A stretch of 17,146 bases of DNA from CAZJHM01 sp964545925 (GCA_964545925.1 CAZJHM010000014.1:1-17146), one strand, 5' to 3'; numbered from the stretch's first letter, positions 1 through 5,483 are shown. The notes: generated by a model from the letters alone, not told the origin. Program-made: numbers and translations.

Positions 1-94
1 TGAACTTTTTTCTAAAAAGTTCATGAGATTGAGGTTTGAAAAAACCCTTGGTAAGTTTCTTTTGGATTAACTTTTCTTTTCAAAGAAAAGTTAA
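1..94 (-). repeat. Mosaic palindromic element, copy 1, at the 3' end of tfb
   Basis: Read on the minus strand, this begins with a perfect 13-bp palindrome (arms at 67-79 and 82-94), then a spacer containing TTACCA, a 17-nt GC-richer hairpin (31-47, imperfect), AATC, and a 10-bp A/T hairpin (arms 1-10 and 14-23, TCT between on the plus strand). The same order, hairpin/TACCA/17-nt hairpin/AATC/hairpin, recurs downstream of the tRNA at 3706-3792 and 3803-3888. The first palindrome overlaps the tfb stop codon (91-93). It may be a repetitive element, a terminator, or both. The left end may continue outside the window. Confidence 0.7.
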
Positions 95-990
95 GCAGCG
101 ACATCAATCTTTAAACGCTTTTTGAGTTCTCTGTAACGATTACGGATTGTGACTTCTGTTACACCAGCTACATTTGCAACTTCTTTTTGAGTTCTTCTTT
201 CACCTTTCAGCAAGCCTGCAATATAGACTGCTGCAGCTGCAACACCTGTTGGTCCGCGTCCTGAGATTAATCCTGACTTCATTGCTTTTTCCAAGATTCT
301 TCTTCCTTCTTCTTGTGCTTCTCCACTTAGATTGAGTTCAGAAGCAAAGCGAGGTATATAATGAACTGGGTTTGTTAAAGGTATGTCTAATTTCATTTCG
401 CGAACTAAAAAACGATAGGTTCTTCCTATTTCTTTTTTAGTCAAACCTGATGCTTCTGCAATTTCGTTTAAAGTTCTTGGAACATTGTAGATTCTACAAA
501 CTGTGTAAAGAACTGCTGCAACAACTGCTTCAATTAATCTTCCTCTGATTAATCCTTTATCAATTATTTTTCTGTATAAAAGAGCTGCAACTTCTACTAA
601 TGATTCTGGGATATTTAAATAAGATGCTACTCTGCGCATCTCGGTAAGTGCGATTGAAAGATTTCTTTGCATACTTGTGCTTACTGATGCTCTCTTGTGC
701 CATTTAATTAAACGATACATTTGGGCTCTTCCTTTTGTTGAAAGTTTATTTCCACGAGAATCTGTTCCTCTTCTGTCTATCATTGTAACTAATCCTTTGT
801 TTAATTTTGCATATTTCATTGGACTTCCTGTTCTTGCTGTGTCTTCTGAATCATCAAAAGAACGCCATTCTTTTCCTAAGTCAATATCATCATCAGATAA
901 AACTAATCCACATTTTTGGCAGATTACTTCTCCTTTTTCAGGATCATGTTTTAATTTTTTACTTTTACATTCTGGACATTCGGAAGTCAT
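91..990 (-). CDS. tfb: Transcription initiation factor B (TFB/TFIIB)
   Basis: Archaeal TFB bridges TATA-bound TBP and RNA polymerase and reads the BRE upstream of the TATA box. The N-terminal zinc ribbon uses C5, C8, C24 and C27. It is followed by the B-reader/linker segment (about 38-85, with GKEWRSF and a DRRGTDSRGN patch) and two cyclin folds (about 95-190 and 195-295). The last helix-turn-helix (TQKEVANVAGVTEVTIRNRY) is the usual BRE-contacting motif. At 299 residues it is normal full length. The ATG at 988-990 is supported by a strong Shine-Dalgarno site at 994-1000. The stop codon sits inside a 13-bp palindrome of the repeat at 1-94. The family call is very secure; whether this is the only TFB in the genome cannot be seen. 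Confidence 0.98.
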   Translation of the reverse strand: MTSECPECKSKKLKHDPEKGEVICQKCGLVLSDDDIDLGKEWRSFDDSEDTARTGSPMKYAKLNKGLVTMIDRRGTDSRGNKLSTKGRAQMYRLIKWHKRASVSTSMQRNLSIALTEMRRVASYLNIPESLVEVAALLYRKIIDKGLIRGRLIEAVVAAVLYTVCRIYNVPRTLNEIAEASGLTKKEIGRTYRFLVREMKLDIPLTNPVHYIPRFASELNLSGEAQEEGRRILEKAMKSGLISGRGPTGVAAAAVYIAGLLKGERRTQKEVANVAGVTEVTIRNRYRELKKRLKIDVAA

Positions 991-993
991 TAA

Positions 994-1050
994 ATCACCT
1001 TTTTTAGAAATTGGGAATTGAACTAGCCCAACACAGAGATAATATAAAAG
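994..1050 (-). promoter_or_regulatory. tfb promoter and Shine-Dalgarno site
   Basis: On the minus strand a TATA-like CTTTTATATT (1041-1050) preceded by a C-rich, BRE-like stretch would start transcription near 1018. This leaves a leader of about 28 nt that ends in AGGTGAT (994-1000), complementary to the archaeal 16S 3' end, three bases before the ATG. Confidence 0.6.
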
Positions 1051-1134
1051 GGGTAGGGCATAGTTTATAAATGTTTTGGTTTGGGAGAATTTTGGAAAAT
1101 TAAAGAAAAGGGAAAAGAGAGTTAGAGAATTTAA

Positions 1135-1620
1135 TTATAAAGAGAGGATTTGTACTTTTAATCCTAGAATTTCTTGAATTAAATTTTCTTTTGGAGAGAA
1201 ATCTTGATTTTTAGATTTTACTCTAATTCTTAGTTCTTGGGATTGGTCTTGTTTGAAAACTCTTGAAAAAGAAGATATTTGAATTGGGTCTAGAATTTGT
1301 TCTAAAACTTCTTTTTCAGGTTTGTCTATTGCAATTATTTTGAATTTCTTTTTGAAATTATTTTCCAATTGCTTTATTACTTTTCCATTTTTTCCTATGA
1401 AAAAACCAGATTGTTTTTTTGTTAAAAGATAGATTTTGTTTTCTATTTCAATTGCTTTTATGTATTCAATATCTCTTGTTAAAATTAAAGAATCTATTTT
1501 GTAGATTGCTCTTAAAATTTTCAAATCCAAATCTGAGCATAAACCCTTTCTTTTTTTTGCTTCACAGAGAAGACACATTTTTCCTGTTTTTATATCATTG
1601 AAACAAATTGGGGATTCCAT
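1135..1620 (-). CDS. NusA-like KH-domain protein with N-terminal cysteine cluster
   Basis: A 161-residue probable nucleic-acid-binding protein. Residues 6-28 carry four cysteines (C6, C16, C19, C28) that could bind zinc. Residues about 62-110 form a KH domain with the GKNG loop at 76-79 (GFFIGKNGKVIKQLE), followed by an EVLEQILDPI segment that resembles archaeal NusA-like KH proteins, whose corresponding segment ends in LAPA. The family assignment is from recalled motif shape, not a search. It lies 25 nt downstream of alba, so it may be co-transcribed, but a T8 tract lies between them. The Shine-Dalgarno site is weak (AGGTTT). The combination of a Cys cluster with a single KH domain is not one I can match to a named protein. 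Confidence 0.7.
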   Translation of the reverse strand: MESPICFNDIKTGKMCLLCEAKKRKGLCSDLDLKILRAIYKIDSLILTRDIEYIKAIEIENKIYLLTKKQSGFFIGKNGKVIKQLENNFKKKFKIIAIDKPEKEVLEQILDPIQISSFSRVFKQDQSQELRIRVKSKNQDFSPKENLIQEILGLKVQILSL

Positions 1621-1637
1621 AAATAAAACCTAAAAAG

Positions 1638-1645
1638 AAAAAAAA
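1638..1645 (-). terminator. Poly-T tract directly after the alba stop
   Basis: The minus strand reads TAA, T8, C, then T5. Archaeal RNA polymerase terminates at such U-runs without needing a hairpin. The KH gene starts only 17 nt further on, so termination is probably partial and would set the alba to KH ratio. Confidence 0.5.
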
Positions 1646-1933
1646 TTATTTTTTCAGTTTTATGTCTATTGAAGAGACATTTAGAATTACTCCTTCTTCA
1701 GAAGTGAGTTTTTCAGTTGCAATGTCTATTCCTGAAATTTTTATATCAGGGATAAACCTGTTTTTGAGAATTTCTGCAACATCAACTGCTTTGCTTATTG
1801 ATTTTCCTCTTGCTTTTACTGAAACTTCTGTTGCACCTTGATTTATTTGTGCTAAAACTGCTAAAACATAGTTCTTTGTTGGTTTTCTTCCTATGAAAAC
1901 TGTGTTTTCTGCTGATTTTTCTTGTGCTGTCAT
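1646..1933 (-). CDS. albA: Chromatin protein Alba
   Basis: Alba is a small dimeric DNA/RNA-binding protein that coats archaeal chromosomes. The 95 residues carry the family signature FIGRKPTKNYVLA near the N-terminus and a GATEVSVKARGKSISKAVDVAEIL core, with the alternating beta strands expected at the C-terminus. The lysine pair used as the acetylation site in Sulfolobus Alba (KK at 16-17) is here R16-K17. I chose the ATG at 1931-1933, not the in-frame GTG at 1940-1942, because that GTG is part of a strong GGAGGTG Shine-Dalgarno site six bases before the ATG. It has its own good TATA box. It probably heads a transcription unit with the KH protein. Confidence 0.96.
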   Translation of the reverse strand: MTAQEKSAENTVFIGRKPTKNYVLAVLAQINQGATEVSVKARGKSISKAVDVAEILKNRFIPDIKISGIDIATEKLTSEEGVILNVSSIDIKLKK

Positions 1934-1939
1934 TTGATG

Positions 1940-1991
1940 CACCTCCAGTATAAGACTCCTTAGAAATAAGTGGTTAGAAAGGTATTTATAG
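1940..1991 (-). promoter_or_regulatory. alba promoter and Shine-Dalgarno site
   Basis: The minus strand has CTATAAATACC (1981-1991), a good archaeal TATA box, predicting a start near 1960 and a leader of about 27 nt. GGAGGTG (1940-1946) is six bases before the ATG and is among the strongest ribosome binding sites in the window, as expected for an abundant chromatin protein. Confidence 0.65.
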
Positions 1992-2012
1992 ATTTGTTAT
2001 AGAATAAATATG

Positions 2013-2049
2013 CCCTCGTTTTTGAGGGAAAATTTGAAAGAAAAAAAAA
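2013..2049 (-). terminator. T9 tract and small hairpin after the membrane-protein gene
   Basis: On the minus strand the TAA at 2050-2052 runs straight into nine T (2041-2049), followed by a 5-bp hairpin, CCCTC/GAGGG at 2013-2017 and 2024-2028. The T9 alone should terminate; the hairpin may protect the 3' end. It separates this gene from the alba promoter. Confidence 0.55.
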
Positions 2050-2940
2050 TTATTTGAGGTATTGGAGTGTTTTTGCAAAGATAGTTGGTGTTAATCCTGG
2101 ATTGTAGTTGAAGTAAATACTCTTTCCTAAAAGAGATTTCTTTTCAACAATTGCGGGATAAGTTGCTCCTCCTCCTAAACCTTTTGTGTCAGAGGTTGCA
2201 TCTGCTTTTATGTATGCTAATGTTTCTCCATTTGAAGCTGCTACATCAAAAGTTATCATAGTGTATGGAGCATCCTGCAATGTTGCTGGAGCCATTTCTA
2301 TTCCACTCATTATTGGGTGGTTATAACTTACTCTGTAAATTCTTCCAATGACTGTTATTGGTTGAGTACAGCTTGGCAAACCATTTACTGTTTTTCCGCA
2401 TGTGACTGGAACTGCATCTCCTAGAATTCCTTTCCATCCTACTACATCCTTTGCAACTCCTGTTCCTGTTGTTCCACCTGATTTATAGATTCCTGAATCC
2501 ATTATTACAATAAGTTTTCCGCCATTATTGACATATTTCTCAATTGCTTCTCCTGCTTGTCTTGATAATGAACGTGCATATTTATCTGCATAAGGATAAG
2601 CATGTTGGTCAAGAATAACTATATCATATTGAGCTAGTTGTTCTGTTGGTGCAACTTCAAGAATTGAAGGTGTTACTTGTTGGAAAACAAGCATGTCCCT
2701 GTTTTCATTTAGGACTGTAAGAAGGCTTGGTTCTGGAGCTCCGATTACCAGGATGTTTAATTTATCTTCTGTTCCCAAAATAGGTAAATCCCATAAATCC
2801 ATTTTATAGCCAATAAAAATAGCTATGATTAGGATAAGGATAAAAGGAACAACTCCTTCTAAGTTTTTGAAGATATTTCTTGGTGCTTCTCCCAAATCTG
2901 AGAGTCCTGCTCCTACGTCTCCTCCTGAGTCTGGATACAT
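2050..2940 (-). CDS. Membrane-anchored protein with a GATase-like domain
   Basis: A 296-residue protein with a short Gly/Asp-rich N-terminus, one transmembrane helix (about 29-46, VVPFILILIIAIFIGY), and a soluble alpha/beta domain from about 58. The pattern LNILVIGAP, then YDIVILDQHAYP, then EAIEKYVNNGGKLIVIMDSG resembles the flavodoxin-like fold of class I glutamine amidotransferase-like domains (ThuA/DUF4350 type); no catalytic Cys/His pair can be assigned. Two cysteines about 12 residues apart (VTCGKTVNGLPSC) could form a disulfide, which favours an extracytoplasmic domain. The ATG at 2938-2940 is preferred over an upstream start at 3070-3072 because AGGTGAAC and a TATA box lie immediately before it. 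Function unknown. Confidence 0.75.
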   Translation of the reverse strand: MYPDSGGDVGAGLSDLGEAPRNIFKNLEGVVPFILILIIAIFIGYKMDLWDLPILGTEDKLNILVIGAPEPSLLTVLNENRDMLVFQQVTPSILEVAPTEQLAQYDIVILDQHAYPYADKYARSLSRQAGEAIEKYVNNGGKLIVIMDSGIYKSGGTTGTGVAKDVVGWKGILGDAVPVTCGKTVNGLPSCTQPITVIGRIYRVSYNHPIMSGIEMAPATLQDAPYTMITFDVAASNGETLAYIKADATSDTKGLGGGATYPAIVEKKSLLGKSIYFNYNPGLTPTIFAKTLQYLK

Positions 2941-2942
2941 TT

Positions 2943-2974
2943 GTTCACCTTTTAAAGTTTCTCTATATATATTT
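2943..2974 (-). promoter_or_regulatory. Promoter and AGGTGA site of the membrane-protein gene
   Basis: On the minus strand AAATATATATAGAG (2961-2974) is centred about 27 nt from the ATG, which would give an almost leaderless mRNA, yet AAAGGTGA lies just upstream of the ATG. A second TATA-like TATTTAAA near 2986-2993 would give a leader of about 22 nt that includes the Shine-Dalgarno site. Which one is used cannot be decided from sequence. Confidence 0.45.
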
Positions 2975-3061
2975 TGCCCTATGATATTTAAAATACCATT
3001 TGTTTGGGCTTTAATTAGAATAATATTCTTTTCTTTATAAAGGTTTTTATTTTGCTTTTTT

Positions 3062-3526
3062 TTATTTTTCAAATCTTTTTTCTATTTTTTTTATTGTTTC
3101 TTGTATTTCTTGTTTGTGTTCTTTAAATTCAGGAGTTTGTTCCAATAATTTTAAAAGAGGAAGAAAGTTTTTTGGATTTATTTCTGGATTAGGAAATTTT
3201 GTTAATTCAGTTGTATAAGTTTTTGTTTTTGGATTTCTTACTTCTGCTGTTGCTTTTCTTATGAGTGTTGGTTTGCCTGAAAGAATTCCAAGATAATCTG
3301 AAATAGGAGGCTGAGATGTTACTTTTCTTTGAATATCTTTTGATTGAGGAAGAACTATTCCTCTAACTAATTGCAAAGCAAATCTTCTTTCATTTGTGTC
3401 TTTTATTTGTCTTAAAGCTGAAAGAAGAGATTGATAATGTTCTTGTTTCATTTGTCTTAAATTTGGCCTTTTTTTTATTGGTTGAGGAATAAAAGGCTTT
3501 TTTGGTTTTTGTGGATTTGCGGGCAT
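3062..3526 (-). CDS. Orphan basic protein with Pro/Lys-rich N-terminal tail
   Basis: I do not recognise this 154-residue protein. It opens MPANPQKPKKPFIPQPIKKR, a Pro/Lys-rich and probably disordered tail. A helical region follows (about 28-60) with many Arg/Lys/Gln, then a stretch rich in Lys, Thr and Pro, and a charged C-terminal helix (EFKEHKQEIQETIKKIEKRF). The overall charge is strongly basic, as in nucleic-acid-binding proteins. The ATG at 3524-3526 is preferred to the in-frame TTG two codons earlier; a TATA-like box centred 26 nt upstream fits a leaderless mRNA. It is divergent from the tRNA gene. The tail resembles that of the protein at 9691-9990, but the bodies look unrelated. Confidence 0.6.
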   Translation of the reverse strand: MPANPQKPKKPFIPQPIKKRPNLRQMKQEHYQSLLSALRQIKDTNERRFALQLVRGIVLPQSKDIQRKVTSQPPISDYLGILSGKPTLIRKATAEVRNPKTKTYTTELTKFPNPEINPKNFLPLLKLLEQTPEFKEHKQEIQETIKKIEKRFEK

Positions 3527-3547
3527 AACCAATAGATGTTCAAAGAA

Positions 3548-3556
3548 GTTTTTAAT
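3548..3556 (-). promoter_or_regulatory. TATA-like box of the 154-residue orphan
   Basis: On the minus strand ATTAAAAAC is centred about 26 nt before the first base of the ATG at 3526, the spacing expected for a leaderless transcript. No Shine-Dalgarno sequence precedes the ATG. Confidence 0.4.
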
Positions 3557-3597
3557 CTTTTTGTTTAAGGAAAAATTCTTTTTAAAAAAACCTTTTC

Positions 3598-3607
3598 TTT
3601 TTTTAAA
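3598..3607 (+). promoter_or_regulatory. TATA-like box of tRNA-Ala
   Basis: TTTTTTTAAA is centred 28 nt upstream of the first base of the mature tRNA, fitting a start a few bases before the tRNA and a short 5' leader for RNase P. Confidence 0.5.
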
Positions 3608-3631
3608 CTATTGGTTAGAGTAATTTATTAA

Positions 3632-3704
3632 GGGCTGGTAGATCAGTTGGTAGATCGCCACATTGGCATTGTGGAGGCCACGGGTTCGAATCCCGTCCAG
3701 TCCA
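3632..3704 (+). tRNA. tRNA-Ala(GGC)
   Basis: The 73 nt fold into a full cloverleaf. Acceptor GGGCTGG pairs with CCAGTCC with discriminator A73; the D arm is GATC/GATC; the anticodon stem is CCACA/TGTGG with loop TTGGCAT, giving anticodon GGC; the T arm is ACGGG/CCCGT with loop TTCGAAT. The third acceptor pair is G-U, the alanyl-tRNA synthetase identity element, which confirms the anticodon reading. There is no intron, and the 3' CCA is not encoded. A T7 tract that is also the first hairpin of the repeat array begins five bases after the tRNA and probably terminates it. Confidence 0.97.
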
Positions 3705-3705
3705 A

Positions 3706-3792
3706 TAATTTTTTTAGGAAAAAAATTAAGTAAAAACTGTTACCAAGGGTTTCTGCGAAACCCAATCTATTTTTTCTTTAGGAAAAGAAAAA
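3706..3792 (+). repeat. Mosaic palindromic element, copy 2
   Basis: The parts in order are: a 10-bp A/T hairpin (3706-3715 with 3719-3728, loop AGG); spacer AAAAACTGTTACCAA; a perfect 7-bp hairpin GGGTTTC/GAAACCC (3747-3753 with 3757-3763, loop TGC); AATC; and a 9-bp A/T hairpin TTTTTCTTT/AAAGAAAAA (3771-3779 with 3784-3792). Order and spacing match the minus-strand copy at 1-94 and copy 3 at 3803-3888. The first hairpin doubles as the likely tRNA terminator. Confidence 0.75.
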
Positions 3793-3802
3793 TTGAGTAA
3801 AA

Positions 3803-3888
3803 TAAACTTTTTTAAAAAAAGTTTAATCAAAAAACTGTACCATGAGGTTCTTCGAACCTCAATCAGAAACTTTTTAGAAAAAAGTTTC
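3803..3888 (+). repeat. Mosaic palindromic element, copy 3
   Basis: The parts in order are: an 11-bp palindrome TAAACTTTTTT/AAAAAAGTTTA (3803-3813 with 3815-3825); spacer AAAAACTGTACCA; an 8-bp hairpin TGAGGTTC/GAACCTCA (3843-3850 with 3854-3861, loop TTC); AATC; and a 10-bp hairpin GAAACTTTTT/AAAAAGTTTC (3866-3875 with 3879-3888, loop AGA). The central hairpin differs from that of copy 2 on both arms yet stays self-complementary, which suggests the pairing is conserved. Confidence 0.75.
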
Positions 3889-3897
3889 ATCAAAATA

Positions 3898-3915
3898 ATT
3901 TTTTAGGGAAAAAAT
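3898..3915 (+). repeat. Solitary A/T hairpin at the end of the repeat array
   Basis: ATTTTTT/AAAAAAT (3898-3904 with 3909-3915, loop AGGG) follows copy 3 after a spacer TCAAAAT. It looks like the first half-unit of a fourth, incomplete copy. From here to 3963 I see only A/T-rich sequence. Confidence 0.5.
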
Positions 3916-3963
3916 CAAATAAAAATATTTTGTGAATTTTAGCCAAGAAAAAAAGGCAGATAG

Positions 3964-3992
3964 AAAAAAAGACAAATTGTTTTCTAGAAAAC
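3964..3992 (-). terminator. Palindrome and T7 tract after the LSm gene
   Basis: On the minus strand, 16 nt past the LSm stop, a perfect palindrome GTTTTCTAGAAAAC (3979-3992) is followed eight bases later by seven T (3964-3970). This is a plausible terminator for the five-gene operon, facing the repeat array and the tRNA. Confidence 0.45.
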
Positions 3993-4007
3993 TTCTGAGA
4001 AGAGATT

Positions 4008-4226
4008 TCAGAGAGAGATTGAGATTATACTATCTCCACGTACTAAAAGAGTTGGATGTTTTTCTTTAGGTTCTCCATTTTCTAAGATTTCTGCTTCTTT
4101 CAAGACAATGTTTAAGTGTACATCATATGAGTTGAAAACTCCGCGTACTCTTTGCTGTCCTTTCAAAAGTACTATGACGTTTTTTCCCATTGCATTTTGC
4201 AAAAAATCAAAAGGTCTGTTTGTCAT
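4008..4226 (-). CDS. Sm-like RNA-binding protein (SmAP/LSm)
   Basis: Archaeal LSm proteins form six- or seven-membered rings that bind U-rich RNA. The 72 residues match the usual length and carry Sm1 (GKNVIVLLKGQQRVRGVFNSYD followed by HLNIVL, split here by a short step) and Sm2 (LLVRGDSIISISL, equivalent to the classic IRGDNV motif). It is the last gene of the NYN/DUF2226/orphan/MinD operon, seven bases after minD. Its AGGTGAT ribosome binding site contains the minD stop codon, so translation of the two is probably coupled. The assignment is secure; whether it works with the operon's nuclease is inference from position. Confidence 0.95.
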   Translation of the reverse strand: MTNRPFDFLQNAMGKNVIVLLKGQQRVRGVFNSYDVHLNIVLKEAEILENGEPKEKHPTLLVRGDSIISISL

Positions 4227-4232
4227 TTTTAT

Positions 4233-4239
4233 ATCACCT
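4233..4239 (-). promoter_or_regulatory. LSm ribosome binding site overlapping the minD stop
   Basis: The minus strand reads AGGTGAT six bases before the LSm ATG; the TGA within it is the minD stop codon and AGG is the last minD codon. A ribosome ending minD therefore sits on the LSm initiation site. Confidence 0.7.
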
Positions 4240-5058
4240 AGTAGTTTCTTCTTTAATATCCTTTAAGGATGTTTTCTTCCTATGAAAAATAGAAAACAAC
4301 CAACTTAAAAAGCCTTGCTTTTTTTCTGTTGGGAATTTGGATTCTGAGACTCCGGAAATTTTTGCTGCTACTTGTTTGAAACCATCATATGATTTGCTTT
4401 TAGGATCTCTAAGAACAAGAGGGAGAGAATTTAAATCTAAGAAATCTCTGCGAAGATTATCATCATAAGGAATTATTCCATAACAAGGAAGTTCAAGCAT
4501 TTTTGAAATATCATCTCTTGTTGCTTCTCCTCTTTCTCCTCTGTAAAAATTAACTGTAAATCCAATCACTTTTGCACCTAAACGTTCTGCAATGTTTTTG
4601 GTTTTCAAAGCATCAACCAAACTTGCGGAATTTGGTGCTACAACTAAGAGAACTTCTTCTGCTGAAGAAATTGAAGAAAGAACACTTTTTTCAACTCCGG
4701 CTGGAGAATCAATTAAGACAAAATCAAACATTGGAGCGATTGATTTAACTATTGGTTCTAGTCTATCTGCATCTATTCTGCGATAAGAATCAAGAGACAA
4801 ACCAGATGGAATAAAAGAAACTTTTCCTGGGCCTTCATAAATTGCATCTTCTATATTGCTTTCTCCTAAAAGAACATCATGAAGAGTTATTGGAGAAGAT
4901 TGCATTCCTAGTAAAAGTGAGAGGTTTGCCATTGCTATATCTGCATCTATTAGAAGAACTTTATAACCTAATTTTGAGAGAAGGATTCCTGTGTTTGCAA
5001 CAACTGTTGTTTTTCCAACTCCTCCTTTTCCAGAAGCTATTGTTATTATACGAGTCAT
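4234..5058 (-). CDS. minD: MinD/ParA-family ATPase with C-terminal amphipathic helix
   Basis: MinD ATPases dimerise on ATP, bind membrane and place partner complexes in the cell. The deviant Walker A motif GKGGVGKTT has both lysines (K11 signature, K16), LLIDADIAMANLSLLLG holds the switch I aspartates (D38, D40), and IDSPAG (116-121) is Walker B/switch II. After the ATPase core, residues 248-262 (GFLSWLFSIFHRKK) form a short aromatic and basic amphipathic helix like the MinD membrane-targeting sequence, followed by a charged tail. At 274 residues it is normal length. It overlaps the preceding orphan by four bases (ATGA). There is no MinC or MinE; archaeal MinD paralogues serve other cargo, so here the cargo may be its operon mates. 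Confidence 0.93.
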   Translation of the reverse strand: MTRIITIASGKGGVGKTTVVANTGILLSKLGYKVLLIDADIAMANLSLLLGMQSSPITLHDVLLGESNIEDAIYEGPGKVSFIPSGLSLDSYRRIDADRLEPIVKSIAPMFDFVLIDSPAGVEKSVLSSISSAEEVLLVVAPNSASLVDALKTKNIAERLGAKVIGFTVNFYRGERGEATRDDISKMLELPCYGIIPYDDNLRRDFLDLNSLPLVLRDPKSKSYDGFKQVAAKISGVSESKFPTEKKQGFLSWLFSIFHRKKTSLKDIKEETTR

Positions 5059-5483
5059 TCTAATTCCTCATAATTGTTTAAGAGATGCATCTTGCTTGCA
5101 TAATCTCTGGAAATTGCTCTTAGTTCTGAGAGAGTGAGAGAATTACCTGCTTTAATAAAAAAATGCTTATTGTCATAATTATAAACTATGTTCCAATCTT
5201 TTCTTCCTTTTATTAGGAAAACCTCTGCATCTTTAAAATCATTTTTAATATATTCAAATGCAGTTGTTGCTGAAAATGCTTTTTCAATATCGTTGTTGGA
5301 ATTCATTAAAATTTCTTCATTAGATAAAACAGAAAGAGAATCTAAATTATGTTTTTTAATTAAATCATTTCCATTTGAAACCATATTTGGTTTTTTGGAG
5401 AAAAAAGAAGATAGTCTACCTAAGTCAAGTGAGATATCCTCTAATCCAAAGAGTTTGTCAAAAAATGATTTTACCATAGACAT
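5055..5483 (-). CDS. Orphan between DUF2226-like gene and minD, N-terminal amphipathic helix
   Basis: I do not recognise this 142-residue protein. Residues 1-17 (MSMVKSFFDKLFGLEDI) form a hydrophobic and basic amphipathic helix that could touch membrane or a partner. A polar, Ser/Asn-rich linker follows to about 65. The C-terminal part (about 68-135) looks folded, with alternating strands around AEVFLIKGRKDWNIVYNYDN and KHFFIKAGNSLTLSELRAI. It starts on the last base of the upstream stop (TAATG) and overlaps minD by four bases, so it is locked in translation to both. A MinD partner or adaptor is the natural guess, from context only. Confidence 0.75.
   Translation of the reverse strand: MSMVKSFFDKLFGLEDISLDLGRLSSFFSKKPNMVSNGNDLIKKHNLDSLSVLSNEEILMNSNNDIEKAFSATTAFEYIKNDFKDAEVFLIKGRKDWNIVYNYDNKHFFIKAGNSLTLSELRAISRDYASKMHLLNNYEELE

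Noticed and set aside
677..1021. Plus-strand open frame opposite tfb
   Set aside because: It lies entirely antisense to tfb and its upstream region, with no start signals and no sensible protein pattern; it is a shadow of the real gene.
1021..1134. Small RNA gene (C/D box) in the gap between the KH gene and tfb
   Set aside because: I found no paired C and D boxes or stable fold; the stretch is explained by the tfb promoter and A/T-rich sequence.
1934..1942. GTG start for alba
   Set aside because: The GTG is part of the GGAGGTG ribosome binding site that serves the ATG at 1931-1933.
2941..3072. Longer 340-residue version of the membrane-protein gene
   Set aside because: The extra N-terminal 44 residues are Lys/Asn-rich translated promoter; the TATA box and AGGTGA site just before the ATG at 2938-2940 mark the shorter start.
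3706..3915. Repeat array as a CRISPR
   Set aside because: The units are palindromes joined by conserved connectors; there are no unique spacers of constant length and no cas genes nearby.
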